Source: Rhodocollybia butyracea
Lineage: Eukaryota; Basidiomycota; Agaricomycetes; Agaricales; Omphalotaceae
Assembly (NCBI GenBank): GCA_015501585.1
Contig: JADNRY010000131.1
Coordinates: 1-64,000, forward strand
Length of the DNA: 64,000 nucleotides
Direction of reading: 5' to 3'
Position numbers and translations under genes: made by a program. Below the pieces are notes generated by a model. It did no database searches and was not told the origin of the DNA. It saw nothing but the letters and a program-made list of their open reading frames with translations. Of this stretch, positions 46,012 through 57,150 are shown one piece after another (the stretch's first letter is position 1; each line of letters begins with the position of its first letter).

Positions 46012-46960
46012 GCTAATCAAGGTCGGTCTCCCTAGCCCTTGTTTTGCAAAGGAACAGCGAGCGAAATAACCTTTCTAAGTCTCAATATCCGCGGTACACA
46101 TCGGACGCAGTGTGCATAGCGTGAACCCACGGCTCTTCCTCAAGGCTCAATGGGACTCTGCCATTTTGCGAGCATATCATGATCGTCATGAATTACTTCA
46201 TGGCTGATGTTTTCAAACCTTATCGTCTGTTTCCTATGGCCTTCTAGGTTGTGGCCTTTCTACAATATGAGAATACTTGTGCAGACCTGTCCTGTCGTCT
46301 GTTATCGTACCTGAAATCAGTGTATGCCGGGGAAGCCGTGCATGACAGGATGATGCCTTGCCCATCTACCCCATGGGCCATGGCACTGCTGTCGCCGCTG
46401 CAAGAAAAAGTTCAAATTTTAATTTGTCAAACATGACAAGGACATTCTTTTTCTTAATTAATTAAAATTTATATTTGGACTGTTTTTTCTCCGGGAGAAG
46501 TAGATGAAGATTGGGTGGGCATCTGCGCGCCACCAAGTTCTCTCATAATGCGGAACAAGATCATTAACCACTGCATCGAACAGCCAGTCGACGAAATCAT
46601 AGTTGAAGTGGGGACAATTGTCACTTATATTGCTCGAGTGCTAGTAAACCGCAAGAAGGAGGACAGATTTAACGAGGCTACTGCGGCATCTGTGGTTGCA
46701 GCCGCAAGTGCCGAACACGCTGAACAGGCACCATCTTTTAATTCCGAATAAATGACTTCTCTGACTTGAATGTTGAAAGACATATACTTGCCAAACAAGG
46801 TAAAAGCATTCCCTTGAGCTCACCTTTCCTGTACGACATTCGTTTCAAACTCTGACACTGAGGTAAGTATTATCAGGAACAGGAATTTCTTCTCTTGGAA
46901 ACATATGCCGAAGCAAGAGAGCCTTCGACGTAAACAACCAACCATTGGCACTTGGAAGGA
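46012..46960. other. No supported gene; right part is hydrophobin promoter
   Basis: A frame at 46515-46751 ends in an Ala-rich stretch (TAASVVAAASAEHAEQAPSF) without support. From about 46850 (CTGACACTGAGG) the sequence belongs to the repeated hydrophobin promoter. Confidence 0.4.
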
Positions 46961-46961
46961 G

Positions 46962-46968
46962 TATAAAA
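46962..46968 (+). promoter_or_regulatory. TATA box, hydrophobin at 47047
   Basis: GAGTATAAAAGCT, 85 bp before the ATG; the same string and spacing recur in the next three tandem copies. Confidence 0.65.
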
Positions 46969-47046
46969 GCTCGTCCAAAGTTAGGAAATTTCCCTCACTC
47001 GAACAACTAGCAGCCGTCGTTCAAGTACTCTACACCATTACTCACT

Positions 47047-47507
47047 ATGCAGTTTAAGCTCACTTTTTGTCGTCGCCGCTCTCGCTACTCTCGTCGTAGC
47101 TACCCCACTCCTAACAGCTCGCCCCCGCCTCCCACCTCCAGCTGTTCCACCGGAAACCAACAGTGCTGCCAGACCACTCAATCGGTTACTCAAGCTACAG
47201 AGAGCGGTCTCCTCTCTGGGCTTCTTGGAATCCTTGTTGGCCTTCTCGGTGATGTGACGGGCCTCATTGGTTCTGATTGCTCCGGCGTGGACATTCTCGG
47301 CGGTGGCACTTGGTAGGCCGTTTTCTGGACATTTGTCTGCTCATACTTGGTATTCATCATTGCCTTCATAGCACTGCTCAAGCTGTTTGCTGCACGAACA
47401 ACAACGTTGGTAAATATGATCGTTATTCGGATTCTTCTGACTCCATTACTGACTATCGCCCTGTAGGTGGTCTCATCTCCGTCGGTTGCATCCCCATTAC
47501 TCTCTGA
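47047..47507 (+). CDS. Class I hydrophobin, 3 exons, with damaged signal-peptide frame
   Basis: Exons 47047-47312, 47372-47409 and 47467-47507. From TPNSSPPPPTSSC onward it matches its tandem neighbours, with all eight Cys: CSTGNQQCCQ, GSDCSGVD, then TG|C TAQAVCC, and VGCIPITL. Compared with the 48649 copy, exon 1 has one extra T near 47066 and one base fewer near 47106. The frame is restored, but the signal peptide becomes MQFKLTFCRRRSRYSRRSYP, which is not hydrophobic. If the sequence is right the protein cannot enter the secretory pathway normally; otherwise both indels are errors. Confidence 0.75.
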
Positions 47508-48467
47508 GGGTAGTGCTCTAGTTCTGCTACGGTCACTAGCTAATTTCTGTACTTGGCTCCAGTCAGTCAGTCGGGGCTCCGTAGTTGAAGGGTGTCCGTC
47601 TAGATCGATTTACATATTGTCTTGTAGTCGAGCTTGCATTGCGTTTTTTGTATCATATGGGAAAATCAAAGATGAATTTTGGGAAATGATGTACAGAAAA
47701 TAAGATATTACATAAGGATCATCGGTGGTAAAGCACGCTTTGACTTTACGCATGCGAAAGTGTTTCAGTAATAGGAAACGCACCCGTCCACGCACCCGTT
47801 CACTCTCGCCACTTTGACGAGTGTGTCACTGTACCCGCGGGCCGCGGTTGAGCCCACTTAAGATGGGTTGCACAAGCCACTGTCAGTGGCGACAACTGTC
47901 ATAACTTCCGGAGGGAGGCATAGTACACTTCCTTTCATACAGTTCCTTTCACATCTTTGCCAAGGCCGTTGGACATCTTGTCTATCATAACCAATCCCAT
48001 ATATTACGGCCAAACCCCTAAAATACTGCTGTACGCGGGCAAAGTAACTGAAGCCGCAATGCTTGGCGACTGAAGAACGACCGATGCCATGGTCCCCAGT
48101 CTCAATCTAGCGTGTGCATGAGCGTCGAGAGTAACTCCCCACATCCATCTCATCTGCTATAATCGAGGGCATCCAAACTTCTTAGTTAGTATCCTTCTTT
48201 TAGATTTTACCACCATGATGTGTGATACTAACGGACGGGACTGGATGGTCACTTCGTATAATTATATATGAGTGCCTTGTTCAGCCCACAGATAATCTTC
48301 ACCGAGCTTCTATTCGCCTCATCTTTTGATGTCGAATACTTAAACGGCATCTCTGACGGGCCTCCCACGAAGTCAAACGTCTGCACATACTAAGTATACT
48401 ACTTTCCAAGTAAGGTAAAGCCATCCCTGGCTCTCTCAAAGTATCCAATACATTAGAACCGCCACTA

Positions 48468-48488
48468 TGACACTGAGGCACAGCAAGT
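48468..48488 (+). promoter_or_regulatory. Conserved upstream promoter block of tandem hydrophobins
   Basis: GACACTGAGGCACAGCAAGT lies 181 bp before the ATG. It is identical at 50070-50090 (177 bp) and 51640-51660 (184 bp). Shorter forms occur before the copies at 47047 and 53256 (GACACTGAGGTAAGTA) and 54570. Because whole units are duplicated, conservation alone does not prove function. Confidence 0.4.
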
Positions 48489-48565
48489 CGGAGTTCAAGA
48501 ATCGTCTTTCGGGAAAAAAGAGAGAGCGAAACATGAACAAGCAACCCCTGGACGCCAGGAAAGAG

Positions 48566-48572
48566 TATAAAA
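48566..48572 (+). promoter_or_regulatory. TATA box, hydrophobin at 48649
   Basis: TATAAAA within GAGTATAAAAGCTAGCC, 83 bp before the ATG. Confidence 0.65.
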
Positions 48573-48648
48573 GCTAGCCTAGAGTCGAGAGGAGTTCCTC
48601 ACTCAAACAACTAGCAGCCGTCGTTCAAGTAACTCTACACTACTCACT

Positions 48649-49105
48649 ATGCAGTTTAAACTCACTTTTGTCGCCGCCGCTCTCGCTACCCTCGTCGTAG
48701 CTACTCCCACTCCTAACAGCTCCCCGCCGCCTCCCACCTCCAGCTGCTCCACTGGCAACCAACAGTGCTGCCAGCTCGTACAATCGGTAACTCAAGCTAC
48801 AGACAGCGGTCTCCTCTCTGGGCTCCTTGGAATCCTTGTTGGACTTCTCGGTGATGTGACAGGCCTCATTGGTTCTGATTGCTCCCCCGTGAACATTCTC
48901 GGCGGCGGCACTTGGTAGGGTTTCTGGTCATTTGTCTGCTCATGCTTGATATTCATCATTGCCTTCATAGCACTGCTCAAGCTGTTTGCTGCACGAACAA
49001 CAACGTTGGTAAGATGATCGTTATTCATATTCTTCTGACTCCATTACTGAGTATTTCCCTGCAGGAGGTCTTATCTCCGTTGGTTGCATCCCCATTACTC
49101 TCTGA
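48649..49105 (+). CDS. Class I hydrophobin, 3 exons
   Basis: Exons 48649-48914, 48971-49008 and 49065-49105, 114 residues. Signal peptide [20 protein letters not shown], then a Pro-rich linker (NSSPPPPTSS). Cys pattern C-X6-CC-X36-C-X10-C-X5-CC-X12-C-X5, within the class I range. The hydrophobic Cys3-Cys4 loop (GLLSGLLGILVGLLGDVTGL) is Leu/Gly-rich. Exon 1 appears to end in TGG-TAG, but TG|GTAGG is the splice donor and Cys5 is made at the junction (TG|C). The product ends ISVGCIPITL. It should be secreted and self-assemble into an amphipathic rodlet layer on hyphae or fruiting structures (known for the family). Strong TATA box; one of three intact near-identical tandem copies. Confidence 0.92.
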
Positions 49106-50160
49106 GGGTAGTGCTCTAGTTCTGCTACGATCACGAGATAATTTCGGTACTGGTCTCCAATCAGTCAATCGGGGCTCCGTAGTTGAAGGGTGTGCGTCTA
49201 GATCGGTTTACATATTGTCTTGTAGTCGAGCTTGCATTGCGTTTTTTGTATCATATATGGGAAAATCAAAGATGAATTTTAGGCAATGATGTACAAAAAA
49301 AAGATATTACAGAAGGATTACCGTTCGTAAAGCACGCTTTGACTTGACCCATGCGAAAGTGTTTCAGTAATAGGAAAATGAACGCGCCTGTTCACTTTCA
49401 CCACTTTGACGATTCTGTCACTGTATCCGCGATTGAGTCGACCTCCGCTAGCTTCAGATGGGTTCCACAAGCCATTGTCAGTGGCGAAAACTGTCTTGGC
49501 CTTTTCCGTATTCCGGATATACACTTCCTTTCACATCTTTGCCAAGGCCTTTGGACCTTTTGTTTGTCTTAATCAATCCCACATGTACGGCCAAATCCCG
49601 TAAAATACTTTTGCACGCGAAAAACTAACTGAAGCGTGCAATGCTTGGCAACTGAAGAACGGCCAATGCCATGGTCCCCAGTAAGCTCAATCGAGCGTGT
49701 GCTTGAGGTTCGAGAGCAATTCCACCACATCCGTCTCATCTGCTATCATCGAGGGCTTCCAAGCTTCCTAGTTGGTACCCTTCGTTGAAAATTTACCACC
49801 ATGATGCGTGATACTAACGGACGGGACTGGATGGTCACTTTGTATAATTATATATGGGTGCCTTGTTCAGCCCACCGATCTTCAAAGAGCTTCTATTCGC
49901 TTCAATGATATTTTGATGTCGAATACTTAAACAGCATCTCTGACAGGCCTCCCACGAAGTCAAACGTCTGCACATACTAAGTATACATACTAGAGTATAC
50001 TACGTTCCAAGTAAGGGTAAAGCCGTCCCTGGTTCTCTCAAAGTATCCAATACATTAGAACCGCCACTATGACACTGAGGCACAGCAAGTAGGAGTTCAA
50101 GAATCGGGAAGAAAGAGAGAGCAAAACACAAACAAGCAACCCCTGGACGCCAGGAAAGAG

Positions 50161-50167
50161 TATAAAA
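50161..50167 (+). promoter_or_regulatory. TATA box, hydrophobin at 50247
   Basis: TATAAAA, 86 bp before the ATG. Confidence 0.65.
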
Positions 50168-50246
50168 GCTAGCCTAGAGTTGAGAGGATTTCCTCACTCG
50201 AACAACTAGTAGCCGTCGTTCAAGTAACTCTACACCACTACTCACT

Positions 50247-50703
50247 ATGCAGTTTAAACTCACTTTTGTCGCCGCCGCTCTCGCTACCCTCGTCGTAGCC
50301 ACTCCCACTCCTAACAGCTCCCCGCCGCCTCCCACCTCCAGCTGCTCCACTGGCAACCAACAATGCTGCCAGCTCGTACAATCGGTATCTCAAGCTACAG
50401 ACAGCGGTCTCCTCTCTGGGCTCCTTGGAGTCCTTGTTGGACTTCTCGGTGATGTGACAGGCCTCATTGGTTCTGATTGCTCCCCCGTAAACATTCTCGG
50501 CGGCGGCACTTGGTAGGTTTTCTGGTCATATGTCTGCTCATGCTTGATATTCATCATTGCCTTCATAGCACTGCTCAAGCTGTTTGCTGCACGAACAACA
50601 ACATTGGTAAGATGATCGTTATTCATATTCTTCTGACTCCATTACTGACTATCGCCCTGCAGGAGGTCTTATCTCCGCTGGTTGCATCCCCATTACTCTC
50701 TGA
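50247..50703 (+). CDS. Class I hydrophobin, 3 exons
   Basis: Exons 50247-50512, 50569-50606 and 50663-50703, 114 residues. Same signal peptide, Pro-rich linker and eight-Cys spacing as the copy at 48649. Differences visible: VSQATD for VTQATD, LLGVLVG for LLGILVG, NNNI for NNNV before the last intron, and ISAGC for ISVGC. All splice sites are intact. The copies differ mostly by conservative changes, as expected of recent tandem duplicates under selection. Confidence 0.92.
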
Positions 50704-51737
50704 GAGTAGTGCTCTAGTTCTGCTACGATCACTAGTTAATTTCGGTACTTGTCTCCAATCAGTCAATCGGGGCTCCGTAGTTGAAGGGTGTTCGTCTAGG
50801 TCGGTTTACATATTGTCTTGTAGTCGAGCTTGCATTGGGTTTTTTGTATCATATATGGGAAAATCAAAGATGAATTTTATGCAAAAAATAAGATATTACA
50901 TAAGTGTTACCGTTCGTAAAGCACGCTTTGACTTGACCCATGCGAAAGTGTTTCAGTAATAGGAAAATGAACGCGCCTGTTCACTTTCACCACTTTGACG
51001 ATTCTGTCACTGTACCTGCGATTGAGTCGACTTCCGCTAGCTTCAGATGGGTTCCACAAGCCATTGTCAGTGGCGAAAACGGTCTTGGCCTCTTCCGTAC
51101 TCCTGATATACACTTCCTTTCACATCTTTGCCAAGGCCTTTGGACCTTTTGTTTGTTCTAATCAATCCCACATGTTACGGCCAAATCCCGTAAAATCCTT
51201 TTGTACGCGGAAAAACTAACTGAAGCGTGCAATGCTTGGCAACTGAAGAACGGCCAATGCCATGGTCCCCAGTAAGCTCAATCGAGCGTGTGCTTGAGGT
51301 TCGAGAGCACTTCCATCACATCCGTCTCATCTGCTATCATCGAGGGCTTCCAAGCTTCCTAGTTGGTATCCTTCGTTGAAAATTTACCACCATGATGTGT
51401 GATACTAACGGACGGGACTGGATGGTCACTTTGTATAATTATATATGAGTGCCTTGTTCATCCCACCGATCTTCAAAGAGCTTCTATTGAAGCGTATTTT
51501 GATGTCGAATACTTAAACGGCATCTCTGACTGGCCTCCACGAAGTCAAAAGTCTGCACATACTAAGTATACTACGTCCAAGTAAGGGTAAAGCCATCCCT
51601 GGTTCCCCAAAAGTATCCAATACATTAGAACCGCCACTATGACACTGAGGCACAGCAAGTAGGAGTTCAAGAATCGTCATTCGGGAAGAAAGAGAGAGCA
51701 AAACACAAACAAGCAACCCCTGGACGCCAGGAAAGAG

Positions 51738-51744
51738 TATAAAA
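51738..51744 (+). promoter_or_regulatory. TATA box, hydrophobin at 51824
   Basis: TATAAAA, 86 bp before the ATG. Confidence 0.65.
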
Positions 51745-51823
51745 GCTGGCCTAGAGTTGAGAGGAGTTCCTCACTCGAACAACTAGCAGCCGTCGTTCAA
51801 GTAACTCTACACCACTACTCACT

Positions 51824-52283
51824 ATGCAGTTTAAACTCACTTTTGTCGCCGCCGCTCTCGCTACCCTCGTCGTAGCCACTCCCACTCCTAACAGCTCCCC
51901 GCCGCCTCCCACCTCCAGCTGCTCCACTGGCAACCAACAGTGCTGCCAGCTCGTACAATCGGTAACTCAAGCTACAGACAGCGGTCTCCTCTCTGGGCTC
52001 CTTGGAGTCCTTGTTGGCCTTCTCGGTGATGTGACAGGCCTCATTGGTTCTGATTGCTCCCCCGTGAACATTCTCGGTGGCGGCACCTGGTAGGCCGTTT
52101 TCTGGTCATTTGTCTGCTCATGCTTGGTATTCATCATTGCCTTCATAGCACTGCACAAGCTGTTTGCTGCACGAACAACAACGTTGGTAAGATGATCGTT
52201 ATTCGTATTCTTCTGACTCCATTACTGACTATCGCCTTGCAGGTGGTCTTATCTCCGTCGGTTGCATCCCCATTACTGTCTGA
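51824..52283 (+). CDS. Class I hydrophobin, 3 exons
   Basis: Exons 51824-52089, 52149-52186 and 52243-52283, 114 residues. Same architecture as its two left neighbours; LLGVLVG in the hydrophobic loop, and the last residues read ISVGCIPITV. The 3' flank is shorter than in the other units, and the next unit (from 52660) has only promoter sequence. Confidence 0.92.
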
Positions 52284-53255
52284 GCGGAGTGTGCTACTAT
52301 CGCTAGTCAACTTCGGTACTTGTCTCCAGTCAGTCAGTCGGGGCTCCGTAGTTGAAGGGTGGTCATCTGGATCGATATATCCTGTCTTATAGTCGAGCTT
52401 GGATTGCTTTTTTTGTATCACATATGGGAAAATCAAGGACGAATTTTGGTTTACAAAAATAAGATATTAAGGACCACCACTCGTAAAGCACGCTTTGACT
52501 TCACCCATGCGAAAGTGCTTCAGTAGTAGGAAAATAAATGCACCCGTTCACTTTCACCACTTTGAGTCTTGACGATTCTATCGCTGTAACCGCGATTGAG
52601 CCTCCGCAAGTGTCAGTGGTGAAAACTGTCTTGACCTCTTCCGTATTCCGGGGATAGTCATCCCTTGTTCTCTCAAAGTTTCCAATACATTAGAAACGCC
52701 ACTATGGCACTGAGGCACAGCAAGTAGCTGCGTGTCCACTACGTCTATTGTTTTAGTCGAATATCATGTTTGGAATTTTGGACTGATCCTCGATCGTCAG
52801 TAAGTATAAAGCCTGTGAACTACCACCTCGGAACTACCCCACCAAATCCATTTCGTCTGCTAGTTAGGGCTTCCTAAGTAACAGACTTCTTGAAGTTTTC
52901 CAGCTCTGCGATTACTAACGGGACTGGATGGTCTGGCAAAATGTTTTCAACGACTCAGATTTACATACATACTTAGTTCGAATTGGACATCGGTTCAAAT
53001 GAGGCACAAGCAAAAGCTTTATCTTCAGCCCTCATTCTTGTACGATATCCAAAATTCTGACACTGAGGTAAGTAACAGTCTAAGGGATTCATGAATAGTC
53101 TGATTCTCCTCGTAACATATGCCGAAAAATCAACATAAACAAGGAGGATTGCCTGGCACTTGGCAAGAGTATAAAAACTAGCCCAAGATCACTACGAGCT
53201 CTCCACTCGAACAAGCAGCATCCATCGCTCAAATGATTTTTCCCCACTACTAGAT

Positions 53256-53680
53256 ATGCAGTTGGAGCTCATCTTTGTGGGCGCCGCTCTCGCTACTCTT
53301 GCTGTAGCTACCCCCGCTCCAGGCTCCTCGTAATGATCTCTCCTCTACCTGCTCTACTGGCTCCATTCAGTGCTGCCAGACCACCCAGTCTGTCGCTGCA
53401 GTTCAATCTAGCCCCATCACTAGCCTGCTCGCAGGGCTCTTTGCCATCGTCCTTAGGCGCTGTGACTGGCGAGATCGGTCTTACTTTCTCTGGCCTTAAC
53501 GTTGGTGGCGGTGGTACTTGGCAGGCCGTTTATACTAATTGTATTTTCAGGCTTGATGCTCACCTCGCAGCGAGGCTCATGTGAGGACAACTCCAACGGT
53601 GATCTGACGCAATTTCTCATTCTATGACTGCATCACTGGCTGAAGTTACTCATGTCGGTTGTGCCCCTATCACTCTCTGA
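53256..53680 (+). pseudogene. Class I hydrophobin pseudogene
   Basis: ATG at 53256 gives MQLELIFVGAALATLAVATP, then APGSS and a stop. After that, CSTGSIQCCQTTQSV, GEIGLTF (Cys4 replaced by Phe) and GGGTW follow with frame changes, and the second and third exon relics end at 53680. A TATA box (GAGTATAAAAACTAGCC) is present near 53170. Stop codon, frameshifts and a lost conserved Cys together indicate real decay. Confidence 0.85.
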
Positions 53681-54569
53681 GTACCCGCATCGCATTCAAC
53701 TACGCTATGCCTGGTAATCACTAGTTCATTTCGATCTCTCTGATCCGCGAAACTCTGTAGTTGAAAGCTGGGTGTCTCTACTTATCAAACATCTGATTTT
53801 TTAGTTAGGCTTTTGGGTGGTAGTATTGTAAAATCAATATGAATATCTCGTTTACAGCTGAATATATGACACTGGTAACTTCGTACGGACCAGCTTGTTA
53901 TGCGAGCTCCCCCGCTTTCGAGTCTGAGCTCACTGCACACTGCCGGAATCCTTCTGTGGAACTCAGCATACTGCTGCTCTCCTGCAGTCAATAGTGTCAC
54001 GGCGTGCTCCACGATCTTAAGAGAGATAATAGCCACAGTCCAAGGGAGAGAAGCAGAGGCCCATAATAAGTAGGAATACTTGTTCTTCAATTACAGATTG
54101 TATTTGGACTGTTCTGCGGCCACCGCTGGAGAATGAAAAGAAAGATTGGGTCGATATCCACGCTCTAATACCGAGTCATTCTACCACGCAGAACAAGATT
54201 AAATCACTTCGTATATGCGGCTGATCCACTGAAAGTCTCCTGGTGCATCTATTCACTTCAACTTTCGACATTGAATGTTCAAGCGGTCTCTGGGTTGCCT
54301 CCCACGGAGTCGAAAGTCTTTGGTAAGGTAAAATGTATTTCTATACGACATTCGAGTCAAAGTGTCACTGACGCTGACGCACAGCATTGAAATTCAAGGA
54401 TGCATAGTCATTCTGGAACATGCTTCGAGAAGATAGAGAGAGAGGTAAACACAAACAAGGATCCCATTAGCGCTGGGGAAGAGTATAAGAACCAGCCCAA
54501 AGTTGGTAGAAGCTCCTCACTCGAACAGCCAGTAGCCTTCGTTCAAGTAACTTTTCGCCACTACTCACT

Positions 54570-55010
54570 ATGCAGTTTAAACTCACTCTTGTCGCCACCG
54601 CTCTCGCTGCCCTCGTCGTAGCTACCCCCACTCCTCGCGATTCCAAATGCTCCACTGGTAGCATTCAGTGCTGCTCGAGCGTCCAGTCTGTCACTGACGC
54701 TCAAGCCGATCCTATCACCAGCACGCTCGCAGGACTCCTTGGCATCGTCCTCGGTGCTGTGACCGGCGAGATCGGTTCTACTTGCTCCTCCATTAACGTT
54801 GCTGGCGGTGGTACTTGGTAGGCAATTCATAATCATGTTTTCAGGCTTGATGCTTACCGCTGTCCTCGCAGCACTGCTCAAACTGTCTGCTGTGAAGACA
54901 ACGCCACCGGTAACTTGAGGCATATTCCTGATTCTAGAAGTACTTGCATTACTGACTGAAGCTTTTCAGGTGGTCTCATTTCCGTCGGTTGTGCTCCCGT
55001 CACTCTCTGA
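54570..55010 (+). CDS. Class I hydrophobin, 3 exons
   Basis: Exons 54570-54817, 54872-54909 and 54970-55010, about 108 residues. Signal peptide MQFKLTLVATALAALVVATP, a short TPRDSK linker, then CSTGSIQCCSSVQSV, a loop with ITSTLAGLLGIVLGAVTGEI, GSTCSSINVAGGGT, C (TG|C), TAQTVCCEDNATGGLISVGC and APVTL. All eight Cys are present. It lacks the PPPP linker of the 48-52 kb copies and is closer to the pseudogene at 53256. The TATA-like TATAAGA at 54483 is weaker than in the neighbours, so expression may differ (inference). Confidence 0.9.
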
Positions 55011-55574
55011 GCACCCGTGTCGCATTCAAAAACTGGTAAGACTAGCGGCCATTCATTGCACACACTGGTCTTCAGTCAGTCGAGACTCTGTGGTTAGAAG
55101 CTGGTCGATCGATGTACATTTTTCATTTTTTTCGTTGGGTTTTTGGGGTGTATTGTAAAATCCATATGAATATTTCGCTTACCGTTGCGAACCTAAGACC
55201 AGGGTCCACATCACAACGCTAAAGGCTCGTAACATTCGCTTTGACCAACTCGTGTTCGGCCCGGATTCATTTGGCGCTACACTGGATACCGGCTCAGGTC
55301 TGGCTTCGCTGTCTTTTACTGTGACAGATTGATGAAGTTCCGCATAGCCAGCTTGACGGATTACTCTTGAATCGATTGGTTCATGAGTTCTAGAAAGGCT
55401 GTGAATGAAGCGGCTGCGAAAGGGGCGAACGAGGACATTGCCATGGAATTCCACCAATAGGACGAGTACATGTGCTGTACACAGACAATCCCATTAAACC
55501 TTGTATGACCACCACCTCATTGTCTGTATTCTATCCATCTTCCCACCCAAACCTCTGTTTTTACTTTATCATCC

Positions 55575-57150
55575 ATCGTTTCAGCGGTGATATGGGACTT
55601 AATCCGCGCGCCTCCGCCAGCGTTCCAACAAACTCAGTAACCTTCTGGGATACATCAGATCCGGAAGGAATGTTGGGATCTTCCCTGATCGCGGCGGCTA
55701 CAGTTTTGTTGTTCCCCATTGGTTCGAGTATTGTGCGCGCAGCTCCGTGCGCCGTCCTCAAAACTCCTTTTCTTCAGGGAGCATATTCTTGTTCGCGGTA
55801 GTAATGCGGGCGCTCTGTAATCCCCGTTGTTGCTTGGAAACGTCCACATTGTGCACGACGTCGAGGTTTCGTCAGATAATTTATCAATACCTGTTCCAGA
55901 TCATCACGCCAAGAAGGTCAAAGTATTAGGGGGTAGGAGGCGTGTCTACATTGCGTCGTTGTAGGCATGTATCTGAAGTTGCGGTAAAGGTTTGGACAAT
56001 TGGAGCACTTCGCATGTCCCGGCCGAAGCACGAAAGATAGCGGGGAGGATATCTTCGTATCGATAATAGAGTCTACCTCCGCATGTGTGATGCCCTCTTT
56101 TTGCTTGATCAACATCCATCCGATACCTTCGTGTGAGCAGGAGTGGAAGCATCAGCTTTGAGATGTCTCCTCGAGCGTGAACAGCCACCACAAGCCCAGC
56201 GGGCAGTGCTGCGTGGGTAGGGGATAGAACGGCTGAAAGCGAGGAGGCGTACTACGGGAGGGGTGCGTGTTGACGGAGATGATTGTTCCTGTAAGAACGT
56301 CAATAACAAAACAAAAAAAAGCTGTTAAAAGCGCACATACCGGCCTAGGTGCGTTCTCTAATTTTGGGGAAGACGGGCGCAAGTTTTTTGACACGACTGT
56401 CATCACTTTGGTTATGTCAAATCCAAAAATAATGGAGAAGCACGATTGAAGCGGTGAATTTTCCGGCCGAAGCACTTGTAGGAATCAAAAAGATCATCGA
56501 GTGAGCATGCTCACCACCACCAGGAGTGGGCCACAGGAACAATTGTAGTCGTCCCAATTTCTGGCTTCAACTCGCTGTGAATAACGTTTCCCCCTATGCC
56601 CGCGCCACCAGAACCACAGTTTTTCGGCCGATAATTCCCTGCCCTTCACGTCAGGAAGATTTCTTGTAGTGATGGTCCCTTGCCGTTGTAATAGTCCTGG
56701 AAAGACGGAGGATTACACAATTTCGTCCAACAGACATAGATCCTCTTCACACTCTTCTAGGATACGACGTTCCATAGTTTTGGAGAAGAATGTCGAGCCT
56801 GGACTGTTTCGGCTATGGTGCCATTCTAACGGTGGTATCTCTTTGATAGTCGGTAGAGCTTGAGACGACAGAATCTGTTTGATTAAGCCTCATTCAGCAA
56901 TGAATTTATGTGGCGGTATGTGTTCTTCGAAAGGACGGGACTGTTAATAGCATCATTACTGGTAGTTCAAAAATTTCAGGGGCCGTTACCTCCACTACCA
57001 CTATCCAGTTATTTCCCCACAAAGTTCTGGTGAAGTCTGACTTCACTGTAATCCGACCTTTGTCGTTCAAGTGCTTCAGGAGATAACCCGTGGCCGAGCG
57101 TGTTGAATGTCTACATATGTTTTCGACTTGGAACAATGGAAGAGAGTCTG
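55575..57150 (-). pseudogene. TRL1 (tRNA ligase) pseudogene, inverted
   Basis: Read on the minus strand from 57150, it encodes SDFTRTLWGNNWIVVVE (TRL1 [16 protein letters not shown]), then an intron relic. PGSTFFSK follows near 56800 (TRL1 PGSTFFFK), then a FSIIFGF / SKNLRPSSP stretch near 56430 (TRL1 [18 protein letters not shown]). Next come an intron relic with CCGTCAACAC, MLIKQKEGITHAEVDSIIDT (TRL1 [20 protein letters not shown]) and VSQKVTEFVGTLAEA (TRL1 [15 protein letters not shown]). Stops and shifts are everywhere. Introns are retained, so it arose by DNA duplication, not through mRNA. Confidence 0.85.

Larger units (their letters stand above)
46850..52740 (+). repeat. About 1.6-kb tandem hydrophobin units
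   Basis: Four gene copies (47047, 48649, 50247, 51824) are spaced 1602, 1598 and 1577 bp apart. Promoter, three exons, introns and about 700 bp of 3' flank are all repeated (for example GACTT-ACCCATGCGAAAGTG downstream of each). A fifth promoter start lies at 52660-52740 without its own gene. Confidence 0.9.

Noticed and set aside
46515..46751. 78-codon plus frame with Ala-rich end
   Set aside because: No promoter, intron or domain support; adjacent to duplicated promoter sequence.
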